Shown: positions 34,101 through 43,188 of the stretch, one piece after another | How positions within the stretch are numbered: position 1 is the stretch's first letter | Layout of the letters: each line of letters opens with the position of its first letter | Assembly: GCF_049445855.1 (NCBI RefSeq) | Contig: NZ_JBMSDV010000001.1 | Coordinates: forward strand, 1,054,001 to 1,118,000 | Source: JAGOCV01 sp049445855 | GTDB taxonomy: Bacteria; Pseudomonadota; Gammaproteobacteria; Burkholderiales; Burkholderiaceae_C | DNA: 64,000 nucleotides | Direction of reading: 5' to 3' | Translations under genes and position numbers: made by a program | Notes under the pieces: model-generated | Seen by the model: only the letters and a program-made list of their open reading frames with translations | Database searches by the model: none | What the model was told of the DNA's origin: nothing

Positions 34101-35059
34101 CGCCACGAGGCCAGGTTGTCGAGCGCCGTCCCCCAGAGCACGGCCTTCTTGCCGCCAGCGTTCATCGCCACGTTGCCGCCGATGCACGAGGCTTCGGCCG
34201 ACGTCGGGTCCACCGCGAAGACGAAGCCACCACGCTCGGCGGCATCGGCCACGCGCTGTGTGACCACGCCGGCTTCGGTCCAGATCGTCGGCACCAGGCC
34301 TTCGACGCCCGGCAGCGCGACCTTCTCGACTTCGGTCATCGCCTCCAGCTTCTCGGTGTTGATGACCACGCTGCGCCACGTCAGCGGAATCGCGCCGCCG
34401 GTGTAGCCGGTGCCGCCGCCGCGCGGGATGATGGTCAGGCCCAACTCGATGCTGGCGCGCACCAGCGCAGCCATCTCGGCCTCGGTGTCGGGAATCAGCA
34501 CCACGAACGGGTACTCGACGCGCCAGTCGGTCGCGTCGGTCACGTGCGACACGCGCGACAGGCCGTCGAAGCGGATGTTGTCGTGCGCCGTGTGCTTGCG
34601 CAGCACGCGCTGGGCGCGACGGCGCAGTTCGGCGGTCTCCTCGAAGCGGGCGCCGAAGGCATTGACCGCCTTGTTCGCCTCGGCCAGCAGCTCGCCCACC
34701 AGGGCGTCGCGCTCCGCGTCCACGCCGGGCGTGCGGCGCTTCTCGACCTCGGCCAGGCGGTGGCGCAGCGCGTCCACGAGTTGCCGGCGACGCTTGGGGT
34801 TGTCGAGCAGGTCGTCCTGCAGGTAAGGATTGCGCTGCACGACCCAGATGTCGCCCAGCACTTCATAGAGCATGCGGGCCGAGCGGCCGGTGCGGCGCTC
34901 GCCGCGCAACCCATCGAGCAGGTCCCAGGCCCGGGAGCCCAGCAGCCGGATCACGATCTCCCGGTCGGAGAAGCTCGTGTAGTTGTAGGGGATCTCACGC
35001 AGTCGGACAGGTTCATCGACCTGAGACAACAGCGCTGTAAGCGCGGTCGGTGCATTCAT
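31172..35059 (-). CDS. DUF3683-type FAD/Fe-S oxidoreductase (D-lactate/2-hydroxyglutarate dehydrogenase-like)
   Basis: Very large protein of 1295 residues that fuses several modules. A DUF3683 region comes first (LREIPYNYTSFSDREIVIRL). A FAD-binding_4 domain follows (about 175-330, with TIIPRGGGTGYTGGAIPL), then the FAD-oxidase carboxy domain (about 470-790, with MHAGDGNVHTNIPV and SGEHGIGITK). Two 4Fe-4S motifs lie near 818 (CLRCGKCKPVC) and 881 (CTVCHKCLSPC). Two cysteine-rich CCG modules end the protein (GCGSERLF near 1033; CCGESGTLG near 1188). It probably oxidises a 2-hydroxy acid and passes electrons on; substrate unknown. Translationally coupled to the HIT gene. Confidence 0.93.
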   Translation of the reverse strand: MNAPTALTALLSQVDEPVRLREIPYNYTSFSDREIVIRLLGSRAWDLLDGLRGERRTGRSARMLYEVLGDIWVVQRNPYLQDDLLDNPKRRRQLVDALRHRLAEVEKRRTPGVDAERDALVGELLAEANKAVNAFGARFEETAELRRRAQRVLRKHTAHDNIRFDGLSRVSHVTDATDWRVEYPFVVLIPDTEAEMAALVRASIELGLTIIPRGGGTGYTGGAIPLTWRSVVINTEKLEAMTEVEKVALPGVEGLVPTIWTEAGVVTQRVADAAERGGFVFAVDPTSAEASCIGGNVAMNAGGKKAVLWGTALDNLASWRMVTPQAEWLEVVRLNHNLGKIHDVEVASFQLNYYAADGKTPLRTERLDIPGSTFRKEGLGKDVTDKFLAGLPGIQKEGTDGLITSARWVVHRMPEHTRTVCLEFFGNAKDAVPSIVEIKDFMFAEQKRTGVLLAGLEHLDDRYLKAVGYTTKSKRGGLPKMVLVGDIVGDNADDVARATSEVVRIANSRSGEGFIAISAEARKKFWLDRKRTAAISRHTNAFKINEDVVIPLPRMAEYTDGIERINIELSLRNKLQLVDELETFFTRGNLPLGKSDDANEIPSAELLEDRVAQAVALLGEVRALWAGWLTDVDTLFPQLQDHSLRASWKTQIRAPLQQIFAGAAFKPLLDECNAIHQRVLKGRVWVALHMHAGDGNVHTNIPVNSDNYEMLQTAHEAVKRIMALARSLDGVISGEHGIGITKLEFLSDAELQPFEDYKKRVDPEGRFNKGKLLRAGSFGNEYLYADLTNAYTPSFGLMGHESLIMQQSDIGAIADSVKDCLRCGKCKPVCATHVPRANLLYSPRNKILATSLLVEAFLYEEQTRRGVSIKHWEEFEDVADHCTVCHKCLSPCPVKIDFGDVSMNMRNLLRKMGKKSLRPGNKAAMLMLNATNPQTIKFLRTAMVDVGFKAQRIAHDLLRGLARRQTAHPPATLHPAPIKEQVIHFVNKKMPSGLPKKTARALLDIEDKDYVPIIRDPQATTSETEAVFYFPGCGSERLFSQVGLATQAMLWHAGVQTVLPPGYLCCGYPQRGSGQFDKAEKIITDNRVLFHRVANTLNYLDIKTVVVSCGTCYDQLQGYQFDKIFPGSRIIDIHEYLLEKGIKLDGKDAYLYHDPCHTPMKLQDPMKTVKALVGNASGDNVLKSDRCCGESGTLGVTRPDISTQIRFRKEEELKKNEATLRAKTGVAEGQKADMKILTSCPSCLQGLSRYGNDLDNGLLEADYIVVEMASQILGKDWMGDYVKAANSGGIERVLV

Positions 35060-35151
35060 GGGGCTGTCTTATGCCCCGGGCCAGGCGCGTCGCGCCCGCA
35101 GCGCCGGGGAGGCGCGATTTTAAGTCAGCCCTGCATTTTTGCCCGAAAGCG

Positions 35152-36381
35152 CTAGAACAGCACCCGGCTGCGGATCGTGCCGGGCACCTGGGCCAGCTTT
35201 TCCTGCGCCACGTCGGATGAGGCGGCGTCGATGTCGGTCACCACGTAGCCGATCTTCTCGTTGGTCTGGAGGAATTGCGAGGAGATGTTGACGTTGTTTT
35301 CCGAGAAGATGCGGTTGATCTCCGACAGCACGCCAGGCACGTTGCGATGGATGTGCAGCAGGCGGTGCTTGCCCGGGTGGGCCGGCAGCGCGACTTCAGG
35401 AAAGTTCACTGAAGAGGTCGTCGTGCCGTTGTCGCTGTACTTGACCAGCTTTTCCGCCACTTCCAGGCCGATGTTGGCCTGCGCCTCGATGGTGGAACCA
35501 CCGATGTGCGGCGTGAGGATGACGTTGTCCAGCCCGCGCAGGGGCGACTCGAACGAATCCTTGTTGCTGCGCGGCTCGACGGGAAACACATCCACCGCCG
35601 CGCCCAGCAGCTTGCCGCTTTTCACACCATCGGCCAGTGCGTCGATATCGACGACGGTGCCGCGCGAGGCATTGATCAGGATCGAGCCCTGCTTCATGGC
35701 GGCGATCTGTGCCGCGCCGATCATCCACTGCGTGGCCTGCGTCTCCGGCACGTGCAACGTGACGATATCGCTGGTCGCCAGCAGTTCGTCCAGGCTGCCG
35801 ATCTGGCGGGCGTTGCCCAGCGGCAGCTTGGTCACCACATCGTAGAAAGCCACATGCATGCCCAGCGCCTCGGCCAACACCGACAGCTGGGTGCCGATCG
35901 AGCCGTAGCCCACGACGCCGAGCGTCTTTCCACGGATTTCGAAGGAGTTGTCGGCGGATTTCAGCCAGCCGCCACGATGCGCGGACGCATTGCGCGCCGG
36001 CACGCCGCGCAGCAGCAGGATGGCTTCGGCCAGCACCAGCTCGGCCACGGAACGGGTGTTGGAATACGGCGCGTTGAATACAACGATGCCGCGTTCACGG
36101 GCCGCGCCCAGGTCCACCTGGTTGGTACCGATGCAGAAGCAGCCGACAGCAACCATCTTTTGGGCGTGAGCGAACACTTCTTCGGTCAGCTGCGTGCGCG
36201 AGCGGATGCCGAGGAAATGCACATCGGCGATCTTCTCGGCCAGCGCCGCGCCTTCCAGCGCGCCGGGCAGGGTTTCGATATTCGTGTAACCCGCGGAACG
36301 GAGCACCTCGACGGCGGAGGGATGGATGCCCTCCAGCAGCAGGAATTTGATCTTGCTCTTGTCCAGCGAGGTCTTGGTCAT
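35152..36381 (-). CDS. serA: D-3-phosphoglycerate dehydrogenase
   Basis: First enzyme of serine synthesis, 409 residues. The NAD motif VVGYGSIGTQLSVLAEALG and the 2-hydroxyacid dehydrogenase signatures (LHVPETQATQWMIG, LINASRGTVVDIDAL) are clear, and the catalytic His lies in LTPHIGGSTIEAQ. A carboxy-terminal ACT domain (about 335-409, HIHRNVPGVLSEINRIFSEN) is the serine-feedback site. The length matches E. coli SerA. The start is MTKTSLDKSK at 36381; a longer frame to 36423 adds an atypical tail. Divergent from ugpB. Confidence 0.96.
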   Translation of the reverse strand: MTKTSLDKSKIKFLLLEGIHPSAVEVLRSAGYTNIETLPGALEGAALAEKIADVHFLGIRSRTQLTEEVFAHAQKMVAVGCFCIGTNQVDLGAARERGIVVFNAPYSNTRSVAELVLAEAILLLRGVPARNASAHRGGWLKSADNSFEIRGKTLGVVGYGSIGTQLSVLAEALGMHVAFYDVVTKLPLGNARQIGSLDELLATSDIVTLHVPETQATQWMIGAAQIAAMKQGSILINASRGTVVDIDALADGVKSGKLLGAAVDVFPVEPRSNKDSFESPLRGLDNVILTPHIGGSTIEAQANIGLEVAEKLVKYSDNGTTTSSVNFPEVALPAHPGKHRLLHIHRNVPGVLSEINRIFSENNVNISSQFLQTNEKIGYVVTDIDAASSDVAQEKLAQVPGTIRSRVLF

Positions 36382-36514
36382 CGAGAAAACAGTTCCGGTT
36401 AGCCGACTAAAACAGTCAACCAAAATAGTAGCATGCTGCGCCGCAGCACGCGCTCACGAGGGACAAGAGGGGTTTTCCCGCTTTGCCCCTTCGCGGCTCT
36501 ATGGCGAAATAAAA

Positions 36515-36532
36515 ATGAAACAAATCCGTCAT
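36515..36532 (+). promoter_or_regulatory. Weak Pho-box-like sequence before ugpB
   Basis: CCGTCAT (36526-36532) differs by one base from the PhoB half-site CTGTCAT and is preceded, at the expected 11-base step, by a poorer copy (ATGAAAC) in an A/T-rich stretch. In E. coli the ugp operon is controlled by PhoB, which is why this was looked for. The match is weak and a longer scan is needed. Confidence 0.25.
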
Positions 36533-36583
36533 AAACGGGGGCTAGCATCCCCTGAGCTTTTCCATCCAAGCCACAGGAGCAAT

Positions 36584-37894
36584 ATGAAATTCCGTATCCT
36601 GGCAGCCAGTGCTGCCGTTGCCGCGACCCTGGCCACCCCGGCCATGGCGCAAACCGAAGTCCAATGGTGGCATTCGATGGGCGGCGCCCTCGGCGAATGG
36701 GTCAATGACCTTGCCAAGGACTTCAACGCCAGCCAGAAGGACTACAAGATCACGCCGACCTTCAAGGGCAGCTACGCCGAGTCCATGACGGCCGGCATCG
36801 CCGCCTACCGCGCAGGCAATGCCCCCCACATGATCCAGGTGTTCGAAGTGGGTACCGCCACCATGATGGCTGCCAAGGGCGCCATCGTCCCGGTCGCCAA
36901 GGTCATGACCGACGCCGGCCTGAAATTCGACCCGAGCATCTACGTTCCCGCCGTTGCCGGTTACTACACGGCGCCCAATGGCCAGATGCTGAGCTACCCG
37001 TTCAACAGCTCCACGCCGGTCTTCCACTACAACAAGGACGCCTTCAAGGCCGCCGGCCTCGATCCCGAGAAGCCGCCCACGACCTGGCCTGAAGTTGCAT
37101 TGGCTGCGGCCAAGCTCAAGGCATCCGGCCACAAGTGCCCGTTCACCACCAGCTGGATCAGCTGGACGCAGCTGGAAAGCTTCTCGGCCTGGCACAACGT
37201 GCTGTATTCGAGCATGAACAATGGTTTTGGCGGCACCGGCACTCGACTGGCCTTCAACAGCCCGCTGCACGTGCGCCACATCGAAAACCTGGCCAACATG
37301 GCCAAGAGCGGCCTGTTCGTCTACAAGGGCCGTGAGAACAAGGCCGACGCCACATTCGTCTCCGGCGAATGCGCCATGGCCACCGGCTCGTCGGCCCTGG
37401 CCGGCAGCGTGAAGCGCAACAGCAAGTTCGGCTACGGCACGGGCACCCTGCCCTACTACCCGGACGTTCCGGGCGCTCCGCAGAACACCGTGATCGGCGG
37501 CGCCAGCATCTGGGTGATGGCTGGCAAGAAGCCCGAGGAATACAAGGCTGTGGCCGCGTTCCTGAACTACCTGTCCAAGCCTGAAGTGGCTGCAGCCAGC
37601 CACCAGCGTACCGGGTACCTGCCCGTGACGAAAGCTTCCTTCGACCTGACGGAGAAGTCCGGCTTCTACAAGCAGAACCCCGGCGCCGACGTGTCCGTGA
37701 ACCAGATGATCCGCAAGACCACCGACAAGTCGCGCGGCGTGCGCCTTGGCAACTTCGTGCAGATCCGCACCATCATCGACGAGGAACTCGAAGGCGTGTG
37801 GCAAGGGACGAAGCAGCCCAAGGAGGCGCTGGACAACGCCGTCAAGCGCGGCAACGAACAGCTCGAGCGCTTCCAGGCAGCCAACAAAGGCTAA
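36584..37894 (+). CDS. ugpB: sn-Glycerol-3-phosphate ABC transporter, binding protein
   Basis: Periplasmic substrate-binding protein of 436 residues. The signal peptide ends in AMA with cleavage before Gln23. The mature part starts EVQWWHSMGGALGEWVNDLA, as in UgpB. Later markers are YNKDAFKAAGLDPEKPPTTW, GASIWVMAGKKPEEYKAVA and the closing NRGNEQLERF-like stretch. Length agrees with E. coli UgpB (438). CAGGAGCAAT supplies a ribosome-binding site. It is the first gene of ugpBAECQ and is separated from ugpA by 64 bases with a stem-loop. Confidence 0.96.
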   Translation: MKFRILAASAAVAATLATPAMAQTEVQWWHSMGGALGEWVNDLAKDFNASQKDYKITPTFKGSYAESMTAGIAAYRAGNAPHMIQVFEVGTATMMAAKGAIVPVAKVMTDAGLKFDPSIYVPAVAGYYTAPNGQMLSYPFNSSTPVFHYNKDAFKAAGLDPEKPPTTWPEVALAAAKLKASGHKCPFTTSWISWTQLESFSAWHNVLYSSMNNGFGGTGTRLAFNSPLHVRHIENLANMAKSGLFVYKGRENKADATFVSGECAMATGSSALAGSVKRNSKFGYGTGTLPYYPDVPGAPQNTVIGGASIWVMAGKKPEEYKAVAAFLNYLSKPEVAAASHQRTGYLPVTKASFDLTEKSGFYKQNPGADVSVNQMIRKTTDKSRGVRLGNFVQIRTIIDEELEGVWQGTKQPKEALDNAVKRGNEQLERFQAANKG

Positions 37895-37921
37895 ACTGGC
37901 CGCCCGATCTCAACGGCAATG

Positions 37922-37943
37922 ACAAGGCCCTGCGGGGCCTTGT
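37922..37943 (+). terminator. Stem-loop between ugpB and ugpA (partial terminator candidate)
   Basis: A perfect nine-base-pair stem (ACAAGGCCC / GGGCCTTGT) with a TGCG loop, followed by TTCGTCTCT with few T. It could end part of the transcripts after ugpB or protect the upstream message, giving more binding protein than membrane subunits. The poor T run argues against full termination. Confidence 0.55.
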
Positions 37944-37958
37944 TTCGTCTCTGCTGTC

Positions 37959-38840
37959 ATGGAAAAAAGAGTCCTGTTCAAATCGTCGTGGTTGCCCTGG
38001 GCGCTGATCGCGCCGCAGATGGCGATCATCCTGGTGTTCTTCTTCTGGCCCGCCGGCCAGGCCCTTTACCAAAGCGTGCTTCAGGAAGACGCGTTCGGCG
38101 CAAGCCGTGAGTTCGTGGGCCTGGACAATTTCCGGCGCCTGTTCGCCGACCCGTCCTACATGGACTCGTTCCGCATCACCGCCATTTTCTCGGCGCTGGT
38201 GGCAGTCGGCGGCCTGGCGCTGTCGCTGCTGCTGGCGGTCATGGCCAACCGTGTGGTCCGCGCGGCCGGGCTCTACAAGACGTTGCTGATCTGGCCCTAC
38301 GCCGTCGCCCCCGTGGTGGCCGGCGTGCTCTGGCTGATGATGTTCGCCTCGCCCTACGGCGTGATCCGCTACGCGCTCATCGAGATGGGCTTCGAGTGGA
38401 ACCATCTGCTCAACGGCAAACATGCCATGGCGCTGATCGTGATGGCGTCCATCTGGAAGTACATCTCCTACAACTTCCTGTTCTTCCTCGCCGGTCTTCA
38501 ATCGATCCCGCAGTCGCTGATCGAGGCCGCCACCATCGACGGGGCGACGCCGTGGCGTCGTTTCTGGACCATCGTGTTCCCGCTGCTCTCGCCCACCACG
38601 TTCTTCCTGCTGGTGATCAACGTCGTCCATGCATTCTTCGAGACCTTTGCCATCGTCGATGCGGCGACCGGCGGCGGCCCCGGCAAGGACACGGCCATCC
38701 TGGTCTACAAGGTCTACTACGACGGCTTCAAGGCCATGGACATCAACGGATCCGCCGCGCAGTCGGTGGTGCTGATGCTCATCGTGATCGCGCTGACCGT
38801 CATCCAGTTCAAGTTCGTCGAGAAGAAGGTGCATTACTGA
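37959..38840 (+). CDS. ugpA: sn-Glycerol-3-phosphate ABC transporter, permease UgpA
   Basis: Inner-membrane permease of 293 residues with six membrane segments of the MalF type. The first segment follows a short basic start (SSWLPWALIAPQMAIILVFF). The EAA loop that contacts the ATPase reads QSLIEAATIDGATPWRRF, close to the consensus. It pairs with UgpE. The stop is one base before the ugpE start. The ugpB-ugpA gap holds the stem-loop at 37922. Confidence 0.95.
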   Translation: MEKRVLFKSSWLPWALIAPQMAIILVFFFWPAGQALYQSVLQEDAFGASREFVGLDNFRRLFADPSYMDSFRITAIFSALVAVGGLALSLLLAVMANRVVRAAGLYKTLLIWPYAVAPVVAGVLWLMMFASPYGVIRYALIEMGFEWNHLLNGKHAMALIVMASIWKYISYNFLFFLAGLQSIPQSLIEAATIDGATPWRRFWTIVFPLLSPTTFFLLVINVVHAFFETFAIVDAATGGGPGKDTAILVYKVYYDGFKAMDINGSAAQSVVLMLIVIALTVIQFKFVEKKVHY

Positions 38841-38841
38841 C

Positions 38842-39696
38842 ATGATCGAACGCCGCCCCTTCCTCGACTTCGTCTCCCACGCCATCCTCATCCTCGGGGT
38901 GATCGTGGTGTTCTTCCCGATTTACGTCACCTTCGTCGGCTCGACGCAGACGGCGCAGGAGATCAGTTCCGCCAATCCGATCTCGCTGATCCCCGGCAGC
39001 AATTTTGTCGAGAGCTACCGGTTCGCGCTGTTCGGCGGCAAAACCGAGGCAGGTGCCACCGTCGCGCCTGCCCTGCCCATGATGGGCATCAGCCTCGCCA
39101 GCGCACTGATCATCGCCATCGGCAAGATCGCCATCTCGCTGCTGTCGGCCTTCGCCATCGTGTATTTCCGCTTCCCGTTCAAGAACCTCGTGTTCTGGAT
39201 GATCTTCGTCACGCTGATGCTGCCGGTGGAAGTGCGCATCGGCCCGACCTACGAAGTCGTTTCCGACCTGAAGATGCTCAACACCATGTCGGGCCTGACC
39301 ATTCCGCTCATCGCCTCCGCCACGGCCACGTTCCTGTTCCGCCAGTTCTTCATGACAGTGCCGGACGAACTGGTGGAGGCCGCCCGCATCGACGGCGCAG
39401 GTCCCATGCGTTTCTTCAAGGACGTACTGCTGCCGCTGTCGAAGACGTCGATGGCCGCACTCTTCGTCATCCAGTTCATCTACGGCTGGAACCAGTACCT
39501 GTGGCCGCTGCTGGTGACCACGGACGAGAAGATGTACCCCATCGTCATGGGCATCAAGCGCCTCATCTCCGGTGAGGTCTATGTCGAATGGAACGTGGTG
39601 ATGGCCACCGCCATCCTCGCAATGTTGCCGCCGGCGGTGGTGGTGATCCTGATGCAGAAGTGGTTCGTCAAGGGCCTCGTCGATACGGAAAAATAA
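38842..39696 (+). CDS. ugpE: sn-Glycerol-3-phosphate ABC transporter, permease UgpE
   Basis: Second permease subunit, 284 residues, MalG type with six membrane segments. The EAA loop is in DELVEAARIDGAGPMRFF. The start MIERRPFLDFVSHAILILG and the end QKWFVKGLVDTEK match UgpE, the latter reminiscent of the carboxy-terminal peptide inserted into the transporter pore in MalG relatives. ugpC follows after two bases, so strong coupling is expected. Confidence 0.95.
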   Translation: MIERRPFLDFVSHAILILGVIVVFFPIYVTFVGSTQTAQEISSANPISLIPGSNFVESYRFALFGGKTEAGATVAPALPMMGISLASALIIAIGKIAISLLSAFAIVYFRFPFKNLVFWMIFVTLMLPVEVRIGPTYEVVSDLKMLNTMSGLTIPLIASATATFLFRQFFMTVPDELVEAARIDGAGPMRFFKDVLLPLSKTSMAALFVIQFIYGWNQYLWPLLVTTDEKMYPIVMGIKRLISGEVYVEWNVVMATAILAMLPPAVVVILMQKWFVKGLVDTEK

Positions 39697-39698
39697 AA

Positions 39699-40706
<1,008 letters not shown>

Positions 40707-40707
40707 C

Positions 40708-41448
40708 ATGGACCTGCCGCACTGGCCCTACCCGCGCTGGATCGCGCACCGCGGCGCCGGCAAGCTGGCGCCGGAGAACACGCTGGCAGCCTTCCGCCAC
40801 GGCGCACGCCACGGCTACCGCATGTTCGAATGCGATGCCAAGCTGAGCAGTGATGGGGTCGTCTTCCTGATGCACGACGCCACGCTGGAACGCACCACCA
40901 GCGGCCACGGCACGGGCGGCGACCTGCCCTGGAGCCAGCTCGCACAACTGGATGCCGGCAGCTGGCACTCCCGCGAATTTGCGGGCGAGCCACTGCCCAC
41001 GCTGGAGAACGTGGCGCGCTTTTGCATCCGCAACGGCTACTTCCTCAACATCGAGATCAAACCGACCCCGGGCCAGGAAGACCGCACCGGCCGCATCGTC
41101 GGCGAGCAGGCCGCGCAACTCTGGAAAGACCAGGCGGTGCCGCCCTTGCTCACCTCGTTCCGTCCCGAATCGCTGGCAGGTGCCATGACCACGGCCGCGC
41201 ACCTGCCGCGCGGCCTGCTGATCGACAGCTGGTGGGACGGCTGCTGGGACTACGCGAAAAAATTGCAATGCGTCGCCATCGACTGCAACCAGGCGCTGTG
41301 GAACGAGGAGACCGTCGGCCGCGCGAAATCGCTCGGCTACCGGACGCTGAGCTACACGGTCAATGACGAATGGGCCGCAGAGCGGTTGGTGAGCCTTCAG
41401 ACCGACGGGATCATCACCGATCGCGTGGACCTCTTCTCCCCCGCCTGA
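40708..41448 (+). CDS. ugpQ: Glycerophosphodiester phosphodiesterase
   Basis: Cytosolic GDPD enzyme of 246 residues that releases sn-glycerol 3-phosphate from glycerophosphodiesters brought in by the Ugp transporter. The catalytic start WIAHRGAGKLAPENTLAAF contains H14 and the HRG motif. ECDAKLSSDGVVFLMHD supplies the metal ligands and second His. The end AERLVSLQTDGIITDRVDL is typical. It begins one base after the ugpC stop and closes the operon. Confidence 0.95.
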   Translation: MDLPHWPYPRWIAHRGAGKLAPENTLAAFRHGARHGYRMFECDAKLSSDGVVFLMHDATLERTTSGHGTGGDLPWSQLAQLDAGSWHSREFAGEPLPTLENVARFCIRNGYFLNIEIKPTPGQEDRTGRIVGEQAAQLWKDQAVPPLLTSFRPESLAGAMTTAAHLPRGLLIDSWWDGCWDYAKKLQCVAIDCNQALWNEETVGRAKSLGYRTLSYTVNDEWAAERLVSLQTDGIITDRVDLFSPA

Positions 41449-41486
41449 TCAGGCCTGCAGCCGTTCTTCAGGCCAGGTGACAAGGC

Positions 41487-41762
41487 CTACTTGCGCCAGG
41501 CTCGGACCAGCACCCAATGGCCAGTTGCGCAAACCACGACCAGGGCCGCGTAGGTCGCCATCTTGCCGTCGCGGCCGAACCACCACAGCCCCCCGGCCAG
41601 CACGACCGTACCCAGCAGGAACAGCAGCAAAGCCAGCATCCACCAGCGGGGCGCCCCCGATGAACGGGCCATCAGCCGGCCTCCCAAAGCCAGTGCCAGC
41701 GCCACGAAAGCGGCGGGCGCCACAAAGTTCAGCAGGTGGTCGAAAAGCCCGAGAAAGCCCAA
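41487..41762 (-). CDS. Small membrane protein divergent from hemA
   Basis: Hydrophobic 91-residue protein with three predicted membrane helices (about 10-30, 40-62 and 68-86) and short charged ends. I do not recognise a named family. It is divergent from hemA, 46 bases away, and convergent with ugpQ, 38 bases away. The hydrophobic periodicity and normal codon use support a real gene; no function can be assigned. Confidence 0.7.
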   Translation of the reverse strand: MGFLGLFDHLLNFVAPAAFVALALALGGRLMARSSGAPRWWMLALLLFLLGTVVLAGGLWWFGRDGKMATYAALVVVCATGHWVLVRAWRK

Positions 41763-41796
41763 AAGTCAGCTCCAGCAAGGGGAAGACGGCAAATTT

Positions 41797-41802
41797 TATA
41801 AT
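41797..41802 (+). promoter_or_regulatory. Consensus -10 (TATAAT) immediately before hemA
   Basis: A perfect TATAAT lies six bases before the hemA ATG. If used, transcription would begin at or next to the A of the start codon, giving a leaderless or nearly leaderless message. No good -35 hexamer and no ribosome-binding site are visible, which fits both readings (a chance match or a leaderless gene). Confidence 0.4.
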
Positions 41803-41808
41803 CTCGGG

Positions 41809-43080
41809 ATGGCTGTCTGGGCATTGGGTCTCAATCACACGACTGCGCCGCTCGATCTGCGCGGCCGCTTCGCCTATGCCGCCGACCAGTTGGAGCCCGT
41901 TCTGCACGGCCTTCGCTCCACGCTGAACCGCCGTCCGGAGACGGCCATCGTTTCCACCTGCAATCGCACCGAAATCTACTGTGCCGGCGATCTGGGCGAC
42001 CGCGAACGCACGCTCGACTGGCTGGCCAACAGCGGCGGCGTTTCCCCGGCACTGCTGCGTTCGCATGCCTATGCGCTGGAAGACGGGCAGGCCGCGCGCC
42101 ACGCTTTCCGCGTCGCCAGCGGGCTCGATTCCATGGTGCTGGGTGAGCCGCAGATCCTCGGTCAGATGAAAGACGCGGTGCGCGCCGCCGAAGCGGCAGG
42201 CGCAATGGGCACCACACTCAACCAGTTGTTCCAGCGTTCGTTTGCTGTCGCCAAGGAAGTGCGCACCTCCACCGAGATCGGCGCGCATTCCATCAGCATG
42301 GCCGCCGCCGCCGTGCGCCTGGCCGGGCAACTCTTCGAAGACATCGGCCAGATCCGCGTTCTGTTCATCGGCGCGGGCGAAATGATCGAGTTGGCGGCCA
42401 CGCACTTCGCGGCGAAGAACCCGAAGTCCATCGCCATCGCCAACCGCACGCTCGAACGAGGCGAGAAGCTGGCTGCGCGCTTCGGCGCGGACGTGATGCG
42501 CCTGGCCGATCTGCCCAGCCGCCTGCACGAATTCGACGCTGTCGTCAGTTGCACAGCGAGCACGCTGCCCATCATTGGCCTCGGTGCCGTGGAGCGCGCG
42601 CTGAAGGTGCGCCGCCACCGCCCGATCTTCATGGTCGACCTCGCGGTGCCGCGTGACATCGAGCCCGAGGTCAAGGGCCTCGAAGACGTCTACTTGTACA
42701 CGGTGGACGATCTGGCCGGCGTGGTGCAGACTGCGCAGGCGAGCCGGCAGGCCGCGGTCGCTCAGGCCGAAGCCATCATCGATGCCGGCGTGCAGAGCTT
42801 CATGCACTGGATGGACCAGCGCGATCCGGTCCGCGGCGTCGTGCCCCTGATCCAGCAACTGAACGCGCAGACGGACGAATGGCGCGCACTGGAAATTGCC
42901 CGCGCGCGCAAGCTGCTGGCCAAGGGCGAGAACATCGAGGCCGTGCTCGAAGCCATGTCGCGCGGCCTCACGCAGAAGATGCTGCATGGTGCGCTGGCCG
43001 AACTGCATTCGGCCGACGCCGAGCATCGCGAACAGACCACGGAAGCGATCTCGCGCCTGTTCCTTCGCCGCGAGCGTTAG
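41809..43080 (+). CDS. hemA: Glutamyl-tRNA reductase
   Basis: HemA, 423 residues, which reduces glutamyl-tRNA to glutamate-1-semialdehyde, the entry to tetrapyrrole synthesis. The catalytic Cys51 lies in VSTCNRTEIY. The signature HAFRVASGLDSMVLGEPQIL in part, the NADP motif FIGAGEMIEL and the ANRTLERGEKLAARF stretch are all present, and a carboxy-terminal dimerisation helix region follows. The start MAVWALGLNHTTAPLDLR is the family start. prfA and prmC follow on the same strand, a conserved order. Confidence 0.97.
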   Translation: MAVWALGLNHTTAPLDLRGRFAYAADQLEPVLHGLRSTLNRRPETAIVSTCNRTEIYCAGDLGDRERTLDWLANSGGVSPALLRSHAYALEDGQAARHAFRVASGLDSMVLGEPQILGQMKDAVRAAEAAGAMGTTLNQLFQRSFAVAKEVRTSTEIGAHSISMAAAAVRLAGQLFEDIGQIRVLFIGAGEMIELAATHFAAKNPKSIAIANRTLERGEKLAARFGADVMRLADLPSRLHEFDAVVSCTASTLPIIGLGAVERALKVRRHRPIFMVDLAVPRDIEPEVKGLEDVYLYTVDDLAGVVQTAQASRQAAVAQAEAIIDAGVQSFMHWMDQRDPVRGVVPLIQQLNAQTDEWRALEIARARKLLAKGENIEAVLEAMSRGLTQKMLHGALAELHSADAEHREQTTEAISRLFLRRER

Positions 43081-43188
43081 CGGACGCAGCACCTGCGGCC
43101 CTGTCGCAACCGCCCTCCGGAGCGGCACCTCTTTTCCGGATACGGTCCCGCCTTTTCGCCCCCGCCCTGACAGGGAGTTCCCGACGCC

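Noticed and set aside
31589..35155. Very long plus-strand open frame (1188 codons) opposite the FAD/Fe-S oxidoreductase gene
   Set aside because: Composition is typical of a shadow frame in high-GC DNA, with no recognisable domain. The minus-strand gene has clear FAD, Fe-S and CCG motifs over its whole length.
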